DNA of 33,330 nucleotides from JBFXDI01 sp050181295. Lineage in GTDB: Bacteria; Pseudomonadota; Alphaproteobacteria; Rhizobiales; Aestuariivirgaceae. The notes beneath the pieces were generated by a model, which saw only the letters and a list, made by a program, of their open reading frames with translations, was not told the DNA's origin and did no database searches. This document shows positions 22,265 through 30,480 of this stretch, piece after piece. Position 1 is the first letter of the stretch, and each line of letters starts with the position of its first letter. A program made the translations under genes and the position numbers. The stretch is from NCBI GenBank assembly GCA_050181295.1, contig JBFXDI010000033.1:1-33330 (forward strand), written 5' to 3'.

Positions 22265-23218
22265 TTGAGGATCCTCCGGCTCATCCTGGCGCGGGTCGGG
22301 CTGGCGGCTGTCACCCTGCTTCTCGTCTCGCTCATCGTCTTCTCGGTGCTGGAGGTTCTCCCCGGCGACGTTGCCTCCCGCATCCTGGGGCGCGAGGCGA
22401 CGCCGGAGTCGCTGGCGCTGCTGCGCGCCAAGCTCGGCCTCGATCAGCCCGCCTGGTATCGCTATTTGCACTGGCTGGGGGGTCTCCTGACCGGTGATCC
22501 CGGACAGTCGCTCGCCAGCGGCCGCACCGTCGGGGAAATCCTGAAGCCTCGCATCTTTAACACGGTGCTGCTCTCGCTCTACGCCTTCGCACTCTACATC
22601 CCCTTCACCGTGCTTCCCGCGCTGACGCAGGCGATCCGGCGGGACAGGCCGGCCGACCACGCGCTCTCTGTCGTCACGCTGGTGCTGCTTTCGATGCCCG
22701 ACTTCCTGCTCGCGACCGTGCTGATGCTGATTTTCGTCGTAGCACTGCAGATTTTTCCGGCCATGTCGCTCGTCGATGGAGGTTCAACGGCCTGGGAATA
22801 CTTCCGCGCCATGACGCTGCCTGCCGTGACGCTTGCCATCGTCATGTCCGTCTATGCCGTGCGCATGCTGCGCGACAACCTGATCGAGGTGCTCGATTCC
22901 GACTACATCCGGATGGCGGAACTGAAGGGCCTGTCGGCGCGCCGCGTCCTTGTCCGACATGCGCTTCCCAACGCGCTTGTGCCGACGCTCAATGTCACGG
23001 CGCTCAACCTCGCCTATCTGGTCGGGGGCGTCGTGGTGGTTGAGAAGGTCTTCTCCTATCCAGGCTTCGGAAGCCTCCTCGTCGACTCGCTGCAGCTCCG
23101 CGACCTGCCGGTGATCGAGGCGACGATCATGATCGCCGCTTTCGTCTACATCGTCGCCAATCTCGTGGCGGACATCGCCGCCATCCTTCTCAATCCGCGG
23201 CTCCGGGGCAGCACATGA
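22265..23218 (+). CDS. Dpp/Opp-type ABC transporter permease (DppB-like)
   Basis: About 317 residues, six membrane segments. N-terminal LARVGLAAVTLLLVSLIVFS and VLEVLPGDVASRILG, the inner loop ARVGDPGQSLASGRT-like region, TLPAVTLAIVMSVYAVRMLRDNLIEVL, and the EAA-type loop MAELKGLSARRVLVRHALPNAL. The C-terminal VVVVEKVFSYPGFGSLLVDSLQLRDLPV is diagnostic of DppB. The start is uncertain: TTG at 22265 gives the normal family N-terminus, while an in-frame TTG at 22199 would add 22 polar, Arg-rich residues. Neither has a clear ribosome site. Overlaps the next permease by ATGA. Confidence 0.88.
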   Translation: MRILRLILARVGLAAVTLLLVSLIVFSVLEVLPGDVASRILGREATPESLALLRAKLGLDQPAWYRYLHWLGGLLTGDPGQSLASGRTVGEILKPRIFNTVLLSLYAFALYIPFTVLPALTQAIRRDRPADHALSVVTLVLLSMPDFLLATVLMLIFVVALQIFPAMSLVDGGSTAWEYFRAMTLPAVTLAIVMSVYAVRMLRDNLIEVLDSDYIRMAELKGLSARRVLVRHALPNALVPTLNVTALNLAYLVGGVVVVEKVFSYPGFGSLLVDSLQLRDLPVIEATIMIAAFVYIVANLVADIAAILLNPRLRGST

Positions 23219-24111
23219 GCGCCATCGACGCCAGTCCCGCTCCCCGCCCCATGTCGCGGCTCGCCCGTTGGCGCTCGCTCTGGAGCCAGACGCCAGTCTC
23301 CTTCCGCATCGGCGCGGTCATTCTCCTCGTTCATCTGATCGTCGCGGTAACCGGCCCCTTCTGGGCGCCCTACGGCTATTCCAAGATGGGCACCGGCATC
23401 CCGCTCTCTGGCATGACCTGGGCGCACCCGTTCGGGATCGACCAGCTCGGCCGCGATGTCTTCAGCCGGGTCGTTCACGGCTCCCATATCGTCATCCTCC
23501 TGTCGCTTTCGGGCACGGCGCTGGGCCTCCTTCTCGGCGCCGTCATCGGTCTTCTCTCGGGCTATGTCGGCGGCTGGATCGATGAGGCGGTGCAGCGGGT
23601 CCTGGAAGCGCTCATCAGCATTCCGTTTCTCGTGCTCGCGCTCATGGCCATCGCAGCCGCTGGTCCCGAAGCGGCGGGAAACCCCGTGCTTGTCGTGCTG
23701 GTGGTGGCGCTCGTCTATGCGCCCCGCATCGCCCGCATGGCGCGCTCCGCCGCCATCGACATCGCGACCCGCGACTATGTCACCGTGGCACGGCTCCGGG
23801 GCGAGAGCGCCTGGTCCGTCATGCGCCGAGAGCTCCTGCCGAACGCCACGAGCGTGCTGCTGGTCGAGTTCGCGCTCAGGGCCGGCTATGCGCCGGTGCT
23901 CATCGGCTCGCTGGGCTTTCTCGGCTTCGGCATGCGCCCTCCGACGCCCGAGTGGGGTCTGATGATCAGCGAGAACCGTGCGCTCCTCATCGTCACACCT
24001 GTCACCGTGCTGGGGCCGGGCCTCGCGCTCGCTTCGCTGGTCGTCGGCCTCAACCTCTTCACCGAGGGGCTCGCGCGCATCCTCGGTCGCACCGTCAGGC
24101 TCGGCGTCTGA
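23215..24111 (+). CDS. Dpp/Opp-type ABC transporter permease (DppC-like)
   Basis: A 298-residue permease, six membrane segments after a short cytoplasmic N-terminus. Family marks: HPFGIDQLGRDVFSRVVHGSHI, the segment TALGLLLGAVIGLLSGYVGGWID, MARSAAIDIATRDYVTVARLRGES with the EAA-like loop VMRRELLPNA, and GSLGFLGFGMRPPTPEWGLMIS. Starts at ATG 23215 overlapping the DppB stop (ATGA), and its own stop overlaps the ATPase start (TGATG). Forms the channel with the DppB-like subunit. Confidence 0.93.
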   Translation: MSAIDASPAPRPMSRLARWRSLWSQTPVSFRIGAVILLVHLIVAVTGPFWAPYGYSKMGTGIPLSGMTWAHPFGIDQLGRDVFSRVVHGSHIVILLSLSGTALGLLLGAVIGLLSGYVGGWIDEAVQRVLEALISIPFLVLALMAIAAAGPEAAGNPVLVVLVVALVYAPRIARMARSAAIDIATRDYVTVARLRGESAWSVMRRELLPNATSVLLVEFALRAGYAPVLIGSLGFLGFGMRPPTPEWGLMISENRALLIVTPVTVLGPGLALASLVVGLNLFTEGLARILGRTVRLGV

Positions 24112-26141
24112 TGGCCGAAACCCTCATCGACGTTCTGGGCCTCTCCGTCTCCTACCGCCGCAACGGGCGCTGGAACCGCGTGGTCGATGACGTGAGCTTC
24201 TCCATCCGTCCTGGCGAGGCTTTTGGGCTCGTGGGCGAGTCCGGCTGCGGGAAGTCCACTGTCGCGCTCCAGCTTCTGGGCTTCCGGCATCCTTCGCTTA
24301 AGGCAGACGCCGGCCGCGTGGTGTTCAAGGGCACCGACCTCCTCGGCCTTCCACGGCTGGCGCTCGACCGCCTGCGCGGCGACCGCGTCGCCTTCGTGCC
24401 TCAGAACCCGACGACCGCGCTCAATCCGGGCATCCGCGCCGGCGATCAGTTCACCGAGGTTCTGCTGGCTCACAAAGCGGTAGCGGATGCATCGGAGGCG
24501 CGCCGCCGCGCATCGGAACTCTTCGACCTCGTGGGGCTGCCGTCCAATCCGGAGTTCGCGCGCCGCTATCCTCACGAACTCTCCGGCGGCCAGCAGCAGC
24601 GCATCTGCATCGCCATGGCGCTCGCCTGCAATCCCGATCTTGTGGTGCTGGACGAGCCGACAACCGGCCTCGATGTGACGACGCAGGAGCAGATCGTCGA
24701 CCTCCTCACCGGGCTTCGCGCCCGCATCAACCTCTCGATGCTCTACGTGACTCACGATCTTGCGCTTCTGTCGCAGATCGCCGACCGCATCGGCGTCATG
24801 TATGCTGGCCGAATGGTGGAGATCGCCGCCACCACCGCTCTCTTCCGCACGCCGAAGCATCCTTATACACGGGGCCTCATCGGCTCGATCCTCGACGTCA
24901 CCGGTGATGGCCGTCCGGCTGGAGCGCCGCTCAAAGGCCTGCTCCGTCGCGCTGAGTTGCCCCCCGGGTGCCCCTTCGCTCCGCGCTGCGACTACGCGCT
25001 GCCGCGCTGTTCGGCGGAGCCGCAGACACTGGAGCCCGCCGCCGGCCGCCACGGGGTTGCCTGCTGGCGCTGGCGCGAGATCGAGGCGCGGGGCCGCGAG
25101 GACGCGCTGGCGCCTGTCCGCAGGCCGGGCGAGGCGGCGCCGCTTCTGGTGGCGGAGGACGTGACCGTTGCCTATTACACGCGGCGCGGCCTCTTTCCCG
25201 CCGCGCGGGACATTGCCTTCCATATCGCCGTCGGAGAGACCTTTGCGCTGGTGGGTGAGTCCGGGAGCGGAAAGTCCACGATCGCTCGCGCGGTTGGTGG
25301 CCTGCTCGCGCCGGTGAAGGGTCGGATCCTTCTGGGAGGTCAGCCGCTTGCAGGCCGCGTCCACGACCGGACACCTGATGAGCGCAGGCGCATCCAGTTC
25401 ATCTTCCAGAATCCGGACGCCTCTCTCAACCCCCGCGCCCGCGTCGGCGCCATTCTCGCGCGGCCGCTCGAGTTCTTCTTCGGCCTCGATGCGAAGCAAA
25501 GGCGCGCGCGGATCCTGAGCGCGCTCGATGAAGTGCGGCTGGACGAGAGCTATGTCGTGCGTTATCCGGACGAGCTTTCAGGTGGCGAGCGCCAGAGGGT
25601 GGCTATCGCGCGCGCGCTCATCGCCGAGCCGTCGCTCCTGCTCTGCGACGAGGTTCTCTCGGCGCTCGACGTTTCGGTGCAGGCGAGCGTGCTCTCGATG
25701 CTGGCGCGCTTGCGGGCCGAGCGTGACGTGGCCATGCTCTTCATCTCGCACGACCTGGCGGTGGTGCGCTCGCTCGCTGACCGGGTCGGCGTGCTTTATG
25801 GCGGCGAGCTGATGGAGACCGGCACGCGCGACGAGCTCTTTGCGCCGCCCTTCCATCCCTATACCCATACGTTGCTCACGGCCGTGCCGGTGCCGCTTCA
25901 GCGCACGCCCGCGCCACCCCAACGCCGCGCGCCTCCTCCACCACTCGGGCAGGGATGCGTTTATGCCGGGCGCTGTCCCTGGCAGGCCGGAAAGATCTGC
26001 GAGACGGAGCGGCCGCCCTGGCGCGAGGCGGGCGGCAGCCTGCGCATCCGATGTCATCTGCCGCTCGACGAGTTGGCTGCCCGGGCGCACTGGCCGGCCA
26101 GGAAGGCTGAGGCTCCCAGGCAGAAGGTCGCTGGCGCATGA
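24111..26141 (+). CDS. Dpp/Opp-type ABC transporter ATPase, fused DppD-DppF
   Basis: A 676-residue protein with two complete ABC ATPase halves in one chain, as in GsiA-type transporters. First half: Walker A GESGCGKST (Lys48), signature LSGGQQQRICIAMALACNP, Walker B LVVLDEPTTGLDVTTQ, switch His in YVTHDLALLSQIADR. A Cys-rich oligopeptide-type tail follows (GCPFAPRCDYALPRC). Second half: Walker A GESGSGKST (Lys388), FIFQNPDASLNPR, signature LSGGERQRVAIARALIAEP, Walker B LLLCDEVLSALDVSVQ, ISHDLAVVRSLADRVGV, and a second tail GCVYAGRCPWQAGKICE. The second Walker B reads CDEV-LSALD, still with Asp and Glu. The true start is ATG 24111; reading further upstream in this frame overlaps the permease. 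ATGA overlap with the SDR gene. Confidence 0.94.
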   Translation: MAETLIDVLGLSVSYRRNGRWNRVVDDVSFSIRPGEAFGLVGESGCGKSTVALQLLGFRHPSLKADAGRVVFKGTDLLGLPRLALDRLRGDRVAFVPQNPTTALNPGIRAGDQFTEVLLAHKAVADASEARRRASELFDLVGLPSNPEFARRYPHELSGGQQQRICIAMALACNPDLVVLDEPTTGLDVTTQEQIVDLLTGLRARINLSMLYVTHDLALLSQIADRIGVMYAGRMVEIAATTALFRTPKHPYTRGLIGSILDVTGDGRPAGAPLKGLLRRAELPPGCPFAPRCDYALPRCSAEPQTLEPAAGRHGVACWRWREIEARGREDALAPVRRPGEAAPLLVAEDVTVAYYTRRGLFPAARDIAFHIAVGETFALVGESGSGKSTIARAVGGLLAPVKGRILLGGQPLAGRVHDRTPDERRRIQFIFQNPDASLNPRARVGAILARPLEFFFGLDAKQRRARILSALDEVRLDESYVVRYPDELSGGERQRVAIARALIAEPSLLLCDEVLSALDVSVQASVLSMLARLRAERDVAMLFISHDLAVVRSLADRVGVLYGGELMETGTRDELFAPPFHPYTHTLLTAVPVPLQRTPAPPQRRAPPPPLGQGCVYAGRCPWQAGKICETERPPWREAGGSLRIRCHLPLDELAARAHWPARKAEAPRQKVAGA

Positions 26142-26881
26142 TTCTTAAAGGCCAGCTTGCGCTCGTGACCGGCGGCGCACGGGGCATCGGAGCGGCGATC
26201 GGCGAGGCGCTGGCCCGCGAGGGCGCCCGCGTTGTGCTGGCGGACATCCGTGAGGCCGCGGCGGAGGAGGCGGCCGCAGCCCTCCGGTCGAAGGGTCTCG
26301 AGTGTCTTGGCATGGGGCTGGACGTTGCCGATCGCGCTTCCGCCGAAACTCTCGCGGCCCGGATCGGCGGTGAACTCGGCCCGCTCGCAATCCTCGTCAA
26401 CAATGCCGGCATCGGCCACTATGCCGACATCGACACGCCCGAGGCGCCGGACATCTGGGATCGCACCATCGCGGTCAACCTGACCGGCGTCTTCAATGTC
26501 ACCCGCGCCTTCCTGCCGGCCCTCAAGGAAACGAAGGGCAGCATTGTCAACGTATCTTCAGTGGTTGCCTTCACCAGCGGTTTCGCTGAAGTCGGCTATG
26601 TGGCGTCCAAGGGCGGCGTCCGCTCGCTCACCCAGAAGATGTGCCGCGACTTCGCGCCCTTCGGCATCCGGGTGAATGCGATAGCGCCCGGCTACATCGA
26701 CACCGAGATGGGCCCGGCGCCGGACGGCAAAACGCTCGAATGGCTGTCCTGGCACTGTCCGGTGCAGCGCTTCGGCCGGCCTGACGAACTGGGGGGACCG
26801 GTGGTGTTTCTCGTTTCGCCGGCCGCAAGCTTCGTCAACGGCGTGACGCTGCCGGTCGACGGCGGCTATCTCGTCATCTGA
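26138..26881 (+). CDS. Short-chain dehydrogenase/reductase (SDR, 3-oxoacyl-ACP reductase-like)
   Basis: A 247-residue classical SDR. Cofactor motif GGARGIG (residues about 12-18) with ADIREA after strand two (Asp, favouring NAD), NNAGIGHYADID, Ser in VNVSSVVAF, Tyr154/Lys158 in YVASKGG, then RVNAIAPGYIDTEMG and the C-terminal NGVTLPVDGGYLVI. The ATG is in the stop of the fused ATPase (ATGA), so it is translationally coupled to the transporter and probably oxidises or reduces the imported compound or its first product. The exact substrate is unknown; FabG-like names would be over-precise. Confidence 0.93.
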   Translation: MILKGQLALVTGGARGIGAAIGEALAREGARVVLADIREAAAEEAAAALRSKGLECLGMGLDVADRASAETLAARIGGELGPLAILVNNAGIGHYADIDTPEAPDIWDRTIAVNLTGVFNVTRAFLPALKETKGSIVNVSSVVAFTSGFAEVGYVASKGGVRSLTQKMCRDFAPFGIRVNAIAPGYIDTEMGPAPDGKTLEWLSWHCPVQRFGRPDELGGPVVFLVSPAASFVNGVTLPVDGGYLVI

Positions 26882-26892
26882 AAGGGCAGGGG

Positions 26893-27351
26893 ATGCTCAA
26901 GAGCGTCTGGCACACCTCCTGGACGGTTGAGGATCTCGACCGTTCCATCGCATTCTACCGCGACCTGCTCGGCTTCGAGCTGGTGCAGACGCGCGAGCGC
27001 CGGGGCGTCGAGATCGAGACGGTCGTGGGCTTCAGGAATGTGGATCTCAGGATCGCGTTCCTGAAGCTGCCCAGCGCGCCGGTCGGGCCTTCGGGCCACC
27101 ACCTGGAGCTCATCCAGTATCTGAGCCCGAAAGGCGTGAGGCTCGACGTCCGCACCTGCGACACGGGTTCGGCGCATCTGGCGCTCGAGACCGATTCCAT
27201 TGCCGAGGACTACGCCCGCCTCACGGCCGCGGGCGTCGAGGTTGTCTCGCCGCCCGTCACCTTCACGGGCGGCGTCGCCGGCGCCATGCAGGCACTCTAT
27301 TTCCGGGATCCCGACGGCTTCACCGTCGAGCTCGTGCAGCTTGGCGGCTGA
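26893..27351 (+). CDS. VOC/glyoxalase-superfamily protein
   Basis: A 152-residue vicinal-oxygen-chelate protein with two beta-alpha-beta-beta-beta modules. The candidate metal ligands are His7 (VWHTSW), the Glu of HHLELIQY, the His of GSAHLALET and the Glu of FTVELVQ, the normal His-Glu-His-Glu set. Also typical are RSIAFYRDLLGFELV and ALYFRDPDGFTVELVQ. Members are glyoxalases, epimerases such as methylmalonyl-CoA epimerase, or extradiol-type dioxygenases. Length and the His/Glu set fit an epimerase or lyase as well as anything. It starts 11 bases after the SDR with AGGGCAGGGG as ribosome site, so it is last in the Dpp-type operon. The substrate is unknown. Confidence 0.9.
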   Translation: MLKSVWHTSWTVEDLDRSIAFYRDLLGFELVQTRERRGVEIETVVGFRNVDLRIAFLKLPSAPVGPSGHHLELIQYLSPKGVRLDVRTCDTGSAHLALETDSIAEDYARLTAAGVEVVSPPVTFTGGVAGAMQALYFRDPDGFTVELVQLGG

Positions 27352-27359
27352 GGTCGCTC

Positions 27360-28295
27360 TTAGAACGCCACCTGGTCGCCGCCCTTGAGGGCCAGGATCT
27401 CGCGCGCCTCGTCGGGCGTTGCAAGCTCGAGGCCGAGGCCTTCGATGATGCCGCGCGCCTTGGTTACCTGATCGGCATTGGTGCGCGCGAGCTTGCCGGG
27501 GCCGATCCAGAGCGAATCCTCCAGTCCCACCCGCATGTTGCCGCCGAGCGCCACCGCGATGGTGCCCACCGTCATCTGATTCCTGCCCGCCCCGAGTACC
27601 GACCAGCGGTAGTCGCTGCCGAACAGCCGGTCAGCCGTTCGCTTCATGTGTGCGATGTCTTCCGCATGCGGACCGATGCCGCCGAGGATTCCGAACACGC
27701 TCTGCACGAAGAAGGGTGGCTTGACGATCCCCCGGTCGGCGAAATGGGAGAGCGTGTAGAGGTGCCCGATGTCGTAGCATTCGATCTCGAAGCGCGTGCC
27801 GTTCTCCGCGCAGGTGGTGAGGATGTATTCGATGTCGGCGAATGTGTTGCGGAAGATGCGCTCGCGGGATCCTTCGAGATAGGGCCGCTCCCACTCATGC
27901 TTGAAGGTCTTGAAGCGCTCGAGCATGGGGTAGAGGCCGAAATTCATGGTGCCCATGTTGAGCGAGGCCACTTCCGGCTTGAAGGTGGCGGCGGGCTTCG
28001 CTCGCTCCTCGATGGTCATGGTGGAGGCGCCGCCCGTGGTGATGTTCACGACCACGTTGGAGCGCTGCTTGATCACCTTGAGGAACGGCGAGAAGGCCTC
28101 GAGGCTCTGGTCGGGGCGTCCGTCCTTGGGGTCGCGTGCATGCAGGTGCACGATCGCCGCGCCCGCTTCCGCCGCGCCGATCGCGGCATCAGCGATCTCC
28201 TGCGCCGTGATGGGAATGTGCTCGGACATTGAGGGCGTGTGGATCGAGCCCGTCACTGCACAGGTGATGATGACTTTTCTGGTCTTGCCGGCCAT
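27360..28295 (-). CDS. BKACE family beta-keto acid cleavage enzyme (DUF849, Kce-like)
   Basis: A 311-residue BKACE protein. Start region MAGKTRKVIITCAVTGSIHT (ATG 28295, GAGAG upstream; longer in-frame starts look non-coding). Zn-ligand motif AAIVHLHARDPKDGRP, then VVVNITTGGAS, PEVASLNMGTMNFG, FEIECYDIGHLYTL, VQSVFGILGGIGP, SVLGAGRNQM and GGNMRVGLEDSLWI. These are the standard landmarks of 3-keto-5-aminohexanoate cleavage enzyme and its family. Members condense a beta-keto acid with acetyl-CoA and split it to acetoacetate plus a new CoA ester. Known substrates include dehydrocarnitine and 3-oxoadipate. It converges on the VOC gene with 8 bases between. A carnitine-like route would fit the Rieske and CaiB genes, but no carnitine dehydrogenase is identified. 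Confidence 0.93.
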   Translation of the reverse strand: MAGKTRKVIITCAVTGSIHTPSMSEHIPITAQEIADAAIGAAEAGAAIVHLHARDPKDGRPDQSLEAFSPFLKVIKQRSNVVVNITTGGASTMTIEERAKPAATFKPEVASLNMGTMNFGLYPMLERFKTFKHEWERPYLEGSRERIFRNTFADIEYILTTCAENGTRFEIECYDIGHLYTLSHFADRGIVKPPFFVQSVFGILGGIGPHAEDIAHMKRTADRLFGSDYRWSVLGAGRNQMTVGTIAVALGGNMRVGLEDSLWIGPGKLARTNADQVTKARGIIEGLGLELATPDEAREILALKGGDQVAF

Positions 28296-28330
28296 GCAAC
28301 TCTCATTGTGGAGGATAAGGTGGAGGGATA

Positions 28331-28346
28331 GCCGCCGCGAGGCGGC
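28331..28346. other. Small hairpin between BKACE and fliI
   Basis: GCCGCC-GCGA-GGCGGC is a perfect 6-bp stem with a tetraloop in the 126-base gap between fliI (stop 28422) and the BKACE start (28295). There is no T-run on either side. It may slow or end leftward transcription from the flagellar genes. Nothing else is visible in the gap. Confidence 0.35.
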
Positions 28347-28421
28347 AAAGCGATGATCGTCCCGCATCGCGCAGGACGCAAGGGATTGTCGCGCGGTGTA
28401 ACCGCCGCTTGGAGGAAGATG

Positions 28422-29747
28422 CTACGCCGAAAGCGCTTCTGCGAGCTCCCGGAAGCCGAACTCGCCGCCCGCCGCGCCGGGGCCCTGCTTCATGGCGTTG
28501 TAGATCTTCGGCACAAGCTGGACCGCCTGGTCGAGCTCGGTGTCCGCGCCTGGCTGATATCCGCCCATGAGGCGCAGGTCCCGCGTGTCCTCGAAGCGCG
28601 AGACGAGACCTTTGAGCTTCATCACCAGCGTGCGCTGCTCCGCCGTCCACACGTGCTGGGCGAGACGGGAGACCGACGCCAGCATGTTCACGGCCGGATA
28701 GCGGCCCTGCTCGGCGATGGCGCGGTCGAGCACGATGTGCCCGTCGAGCGTGCCGCGGACATTGTCCGCAACCGGATCATTGTGATCGTCTCCGTCGACC
28801 AGTACCGAGAAGATGCCGGTGATCGAGCCCGATCCGTCCTCGCCGGGACCCGCGCGCTCAAGAAGCTTGGGCAGATCCGTGAACACGCTCGGCGCGTAGC
28901 CACGAGCCACCGGCGGCTCGCCCGCCGCCAGTGCCACGTCGCGGCAGGCGTGCGCATAGCGCGTCACCGAATCGAGGATGAGCAGCACCTCCTCGCCCTT
29001 GTCGCGGAAGTATTCCGCGATCGTCATGGCGGTTTTCGGCGCGAGCCGCCGCATCATGGGGCTCTCGTCACTCGTCGCCACCACCAGTACCGTGCGCGAC
29101 AGGTCGCCGCCCATGGCCTCCTCGATGAAGTCGCGCACCTCGCGGCCCCGCTCGCCCACGAGGCCCACCACCACCGTGTCGAAGCCGCCGGAATGGGCGA
29201 GCATGGCAAGCAGCGTCGTTTTCCCGATGCCCGAGCCCGCGAAGATGCCGACGCGCTGACCGGCGCAGAGGGGCGTGAAGATGTCCATGACGCGGATGCC
29301 GGTCTTGACGGCCTTGCGCACCGGCTTTCGCTTCAGCGCCGAGGGGGGAGGGGCTTCGATGGAACGCGCATCCTCCCCGCCCGGCAGCGATGCCCCGCCG
29401 TCGATCGGCCGGCCGAGCGCGTCCACCACGCGGCCCCGCCAACCATCCTGCGGCGCGATGGTCACGCGGCCGACCCGCCAGACCGGCATGCCGAGGCCGG
29501 TCTCGGCCCCCGCGTGATAAGGCTTGACCGTTGCGCCCTGATCGTCGATGCGCACGATCTCGCCGAGCTCCGATCCGTTGCGCGTCTCGATGCTCACGCA
29601 GTCGCCGAGCTTCACGAAGGCGGAGAGGCCGCGCACGCGCCAGTAGGCGCGGGTGATCTCCGTCACCCGTCCGCCAATCCGGACGCCGGCGAGAGGCTCG
29701 GAAGCTTCCGCGGCGACCTGCGCCAGGGCCTGAAGTGCGGCAGTCAT
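28422..29747 (-). CDS. fliI: Flagellum-specific ATP synthase FliI
   Basis: A 441-residue export ATPase. Early beta-barrel (RIGGRVTEITRAYWRVRGL), then GRVVDALGRPIDGG, Walker A GSGIGKTT with Lys176, GLVGERGREVRDFIEEA, Walker B VLLILDSVTRYAHA, GYAPSVFTDLPKLLERAG, GSITGIFSVLVDGDDHNDPV and DGHIVLDRAIAEQGRYPAVN. The GSGIGKTT P-loop and DDHNDPV stretch separate it from F1-ATPase beta. It powers or gates export of flagellar axial proteins at the cytoplasmic side of the basal body. Start ATG 29747, 6 bases after flgF. Downstream lies a catabolic gene, not the flgB-flgC-fliE set often found after rhizobial fliI. Confidence 0.95.
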   Translation of the reverse strand: MTAALQALAQVAAEASEPLAGVRIGGRVTEITRAYWRVRGLSAFVKLGDCVSIETRNGSELGEIVRIDDQGATVKPYHAGAETGLGMPVWRVGRVTIAPQDGWRGRVVDALGRPIDGGASLPGGEDARSIEAPPPSALKRKPVRKAVKTGIRVMDIFTPLCAGQRVGIFAGSGIGKTTLLAMLAHSGGFDTVVVGLVGERGREVRDFIEEAMGGDLSRTVLVVATSDESPMMRRLAPKTAMTIAEYFRDKGEEVLLILDSVTRYAHACRDVALAAGEPPVARGYAPSVFTDLPKLLERAGPGEDGSGSITGIFSVLVDGDDHNDPVADNVRGTLDGHIVLDRAIAEQGRYPAVNMLASVSRLAQHVWTAEQRTLVMKLKGLVSRFEDTRDLRLMGGYQPGADTELDQAVQLVPKIYNAMKQGPGAAGGEFGFRELAEALSA

Positions 29748-29753
29748 GGATTG

Positions 29754-30479
29754 CTAGGCGCTGGCGCCCAGCTCGCGCACGCTCTGTCGTTTCGTGTCTT
29801 CGGCCTGATTGATGCTGTTCGAGACGGCGTCGAAGGCGCGCGACACCATGACGAGGCGTGACATTTCGAGCACCGGGTTGACGTTCGACTTCTCGACGAA
29901 GCCTTGCACGACGCCCGAGCGTGTGAAGTCGAGCTCGGCCTGCGCCGGCCGGTCCGGGATCACGGCTGAGTTTTCGACGCGGGTCAGCTTCGCACGCTCG
30001 TCGATCCTGAAGAGGCCGACCGCGCCTAGCTGCTGCTTGCCTTGCGTGATCATGCCGTCGCGCGCGATCTGCGGCGGACCGCCGTTGGGATCGAGCAGGA
30101 TCGGGGCTCCGCCGACGTCCAGGACGCCCTGGCCGTTGAGCGTCTGGAGTTCGCCTGTCTGCGCCATGCGGAAGCGTCCGTCGCGGGTGTAGGCAACGCC
30201 GGCCGGCGTCTGGATGGCGAGCCAGGCGTCTCCCTGCACCGCGATGTCGAGGGCGTTGTCGGTCTTAACGAGCTCGCCCGCCCGCCTGGAGGTATAGGTC
30301 TCGCCGGGCTTGGCGAACGCCACAGTGTCCGACCCGGCACGCGCGAGGTGCGTCTCGAAGGTTGTCTCCTCGGCCCGGAAGCCGACAGTGTTGGCGTTGG
30401 CGACGTTGCCTGCGATAGTGTCGAGCCGTTCCTGCAGCGCTACCTGCGCCGAGAGCGCGACGTTCAGTCCGGTATCCAC
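29754..30479 (-). CDS. flgF: Flagellar basal-body rod protein FlgF
   Basis: A 241-residue proximal rod protein. N-terminal heptad region with the rod/hook signature QVALQERLDTIAGNVANANTVGF (residues about 12-34), the middle GDAWLAIQTPAGVAYTRDGRF, GQGVLDVGGAPILLDPNGG, and the C-terminal VEKSNVNPVLEMSRLVMVSRAFDAV. The length and the missing longer middle domain mark FlgF rather than FlgG or FlgE. Start is GTG 30477-30479 with GGAGG about 13 bases upstream, one base after the stop of the DUF1217 gene. Exported to the periplasmic rod by the type III apparatus. Confidence 0.93.
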   Translation of the reverse strand: MDTGLNVALSAQVALQERLDTIAGNVANANTVGFRAEETTFETHLARAGSDTVAFAKPGETYTSRRAGELVKTDNALDIAVQGDAWLAIQTPAGVAYTRDGRFRMAQTGELQTLNGQGVLDVGGAPILLDPNGGPPQIARDGMITQGKQQLGAVGLFRIDERAKLTRVENSAVIPDRPAQAELDFTRSGVVQGFVEKSNVNPVLEMSRLVMVSRAFDAVSNSINQAEDTKRQSVRELGASA

Positions 30480-30480
30480 T

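Noticed and set aside
20627..22660. A 677-codon open frame antisense to the Dpp-type SBP
   Set aside because: It mirrors the real SBP and permease codons, has no recognisable domain, and crosses a strong hairpin.
23886..25499. A 537-codon open frame antisense to the fused ATPase
   Set aside because: Composition typical of antisense shadow; both Walker motifs of the plus strand show where the real gene is.
28353..29861. A 502-codon open frame antisense to fliI
   Set aside because: fliI on the minus strand has complete motifs; the opposite frame has His/Arg-rich filler only.
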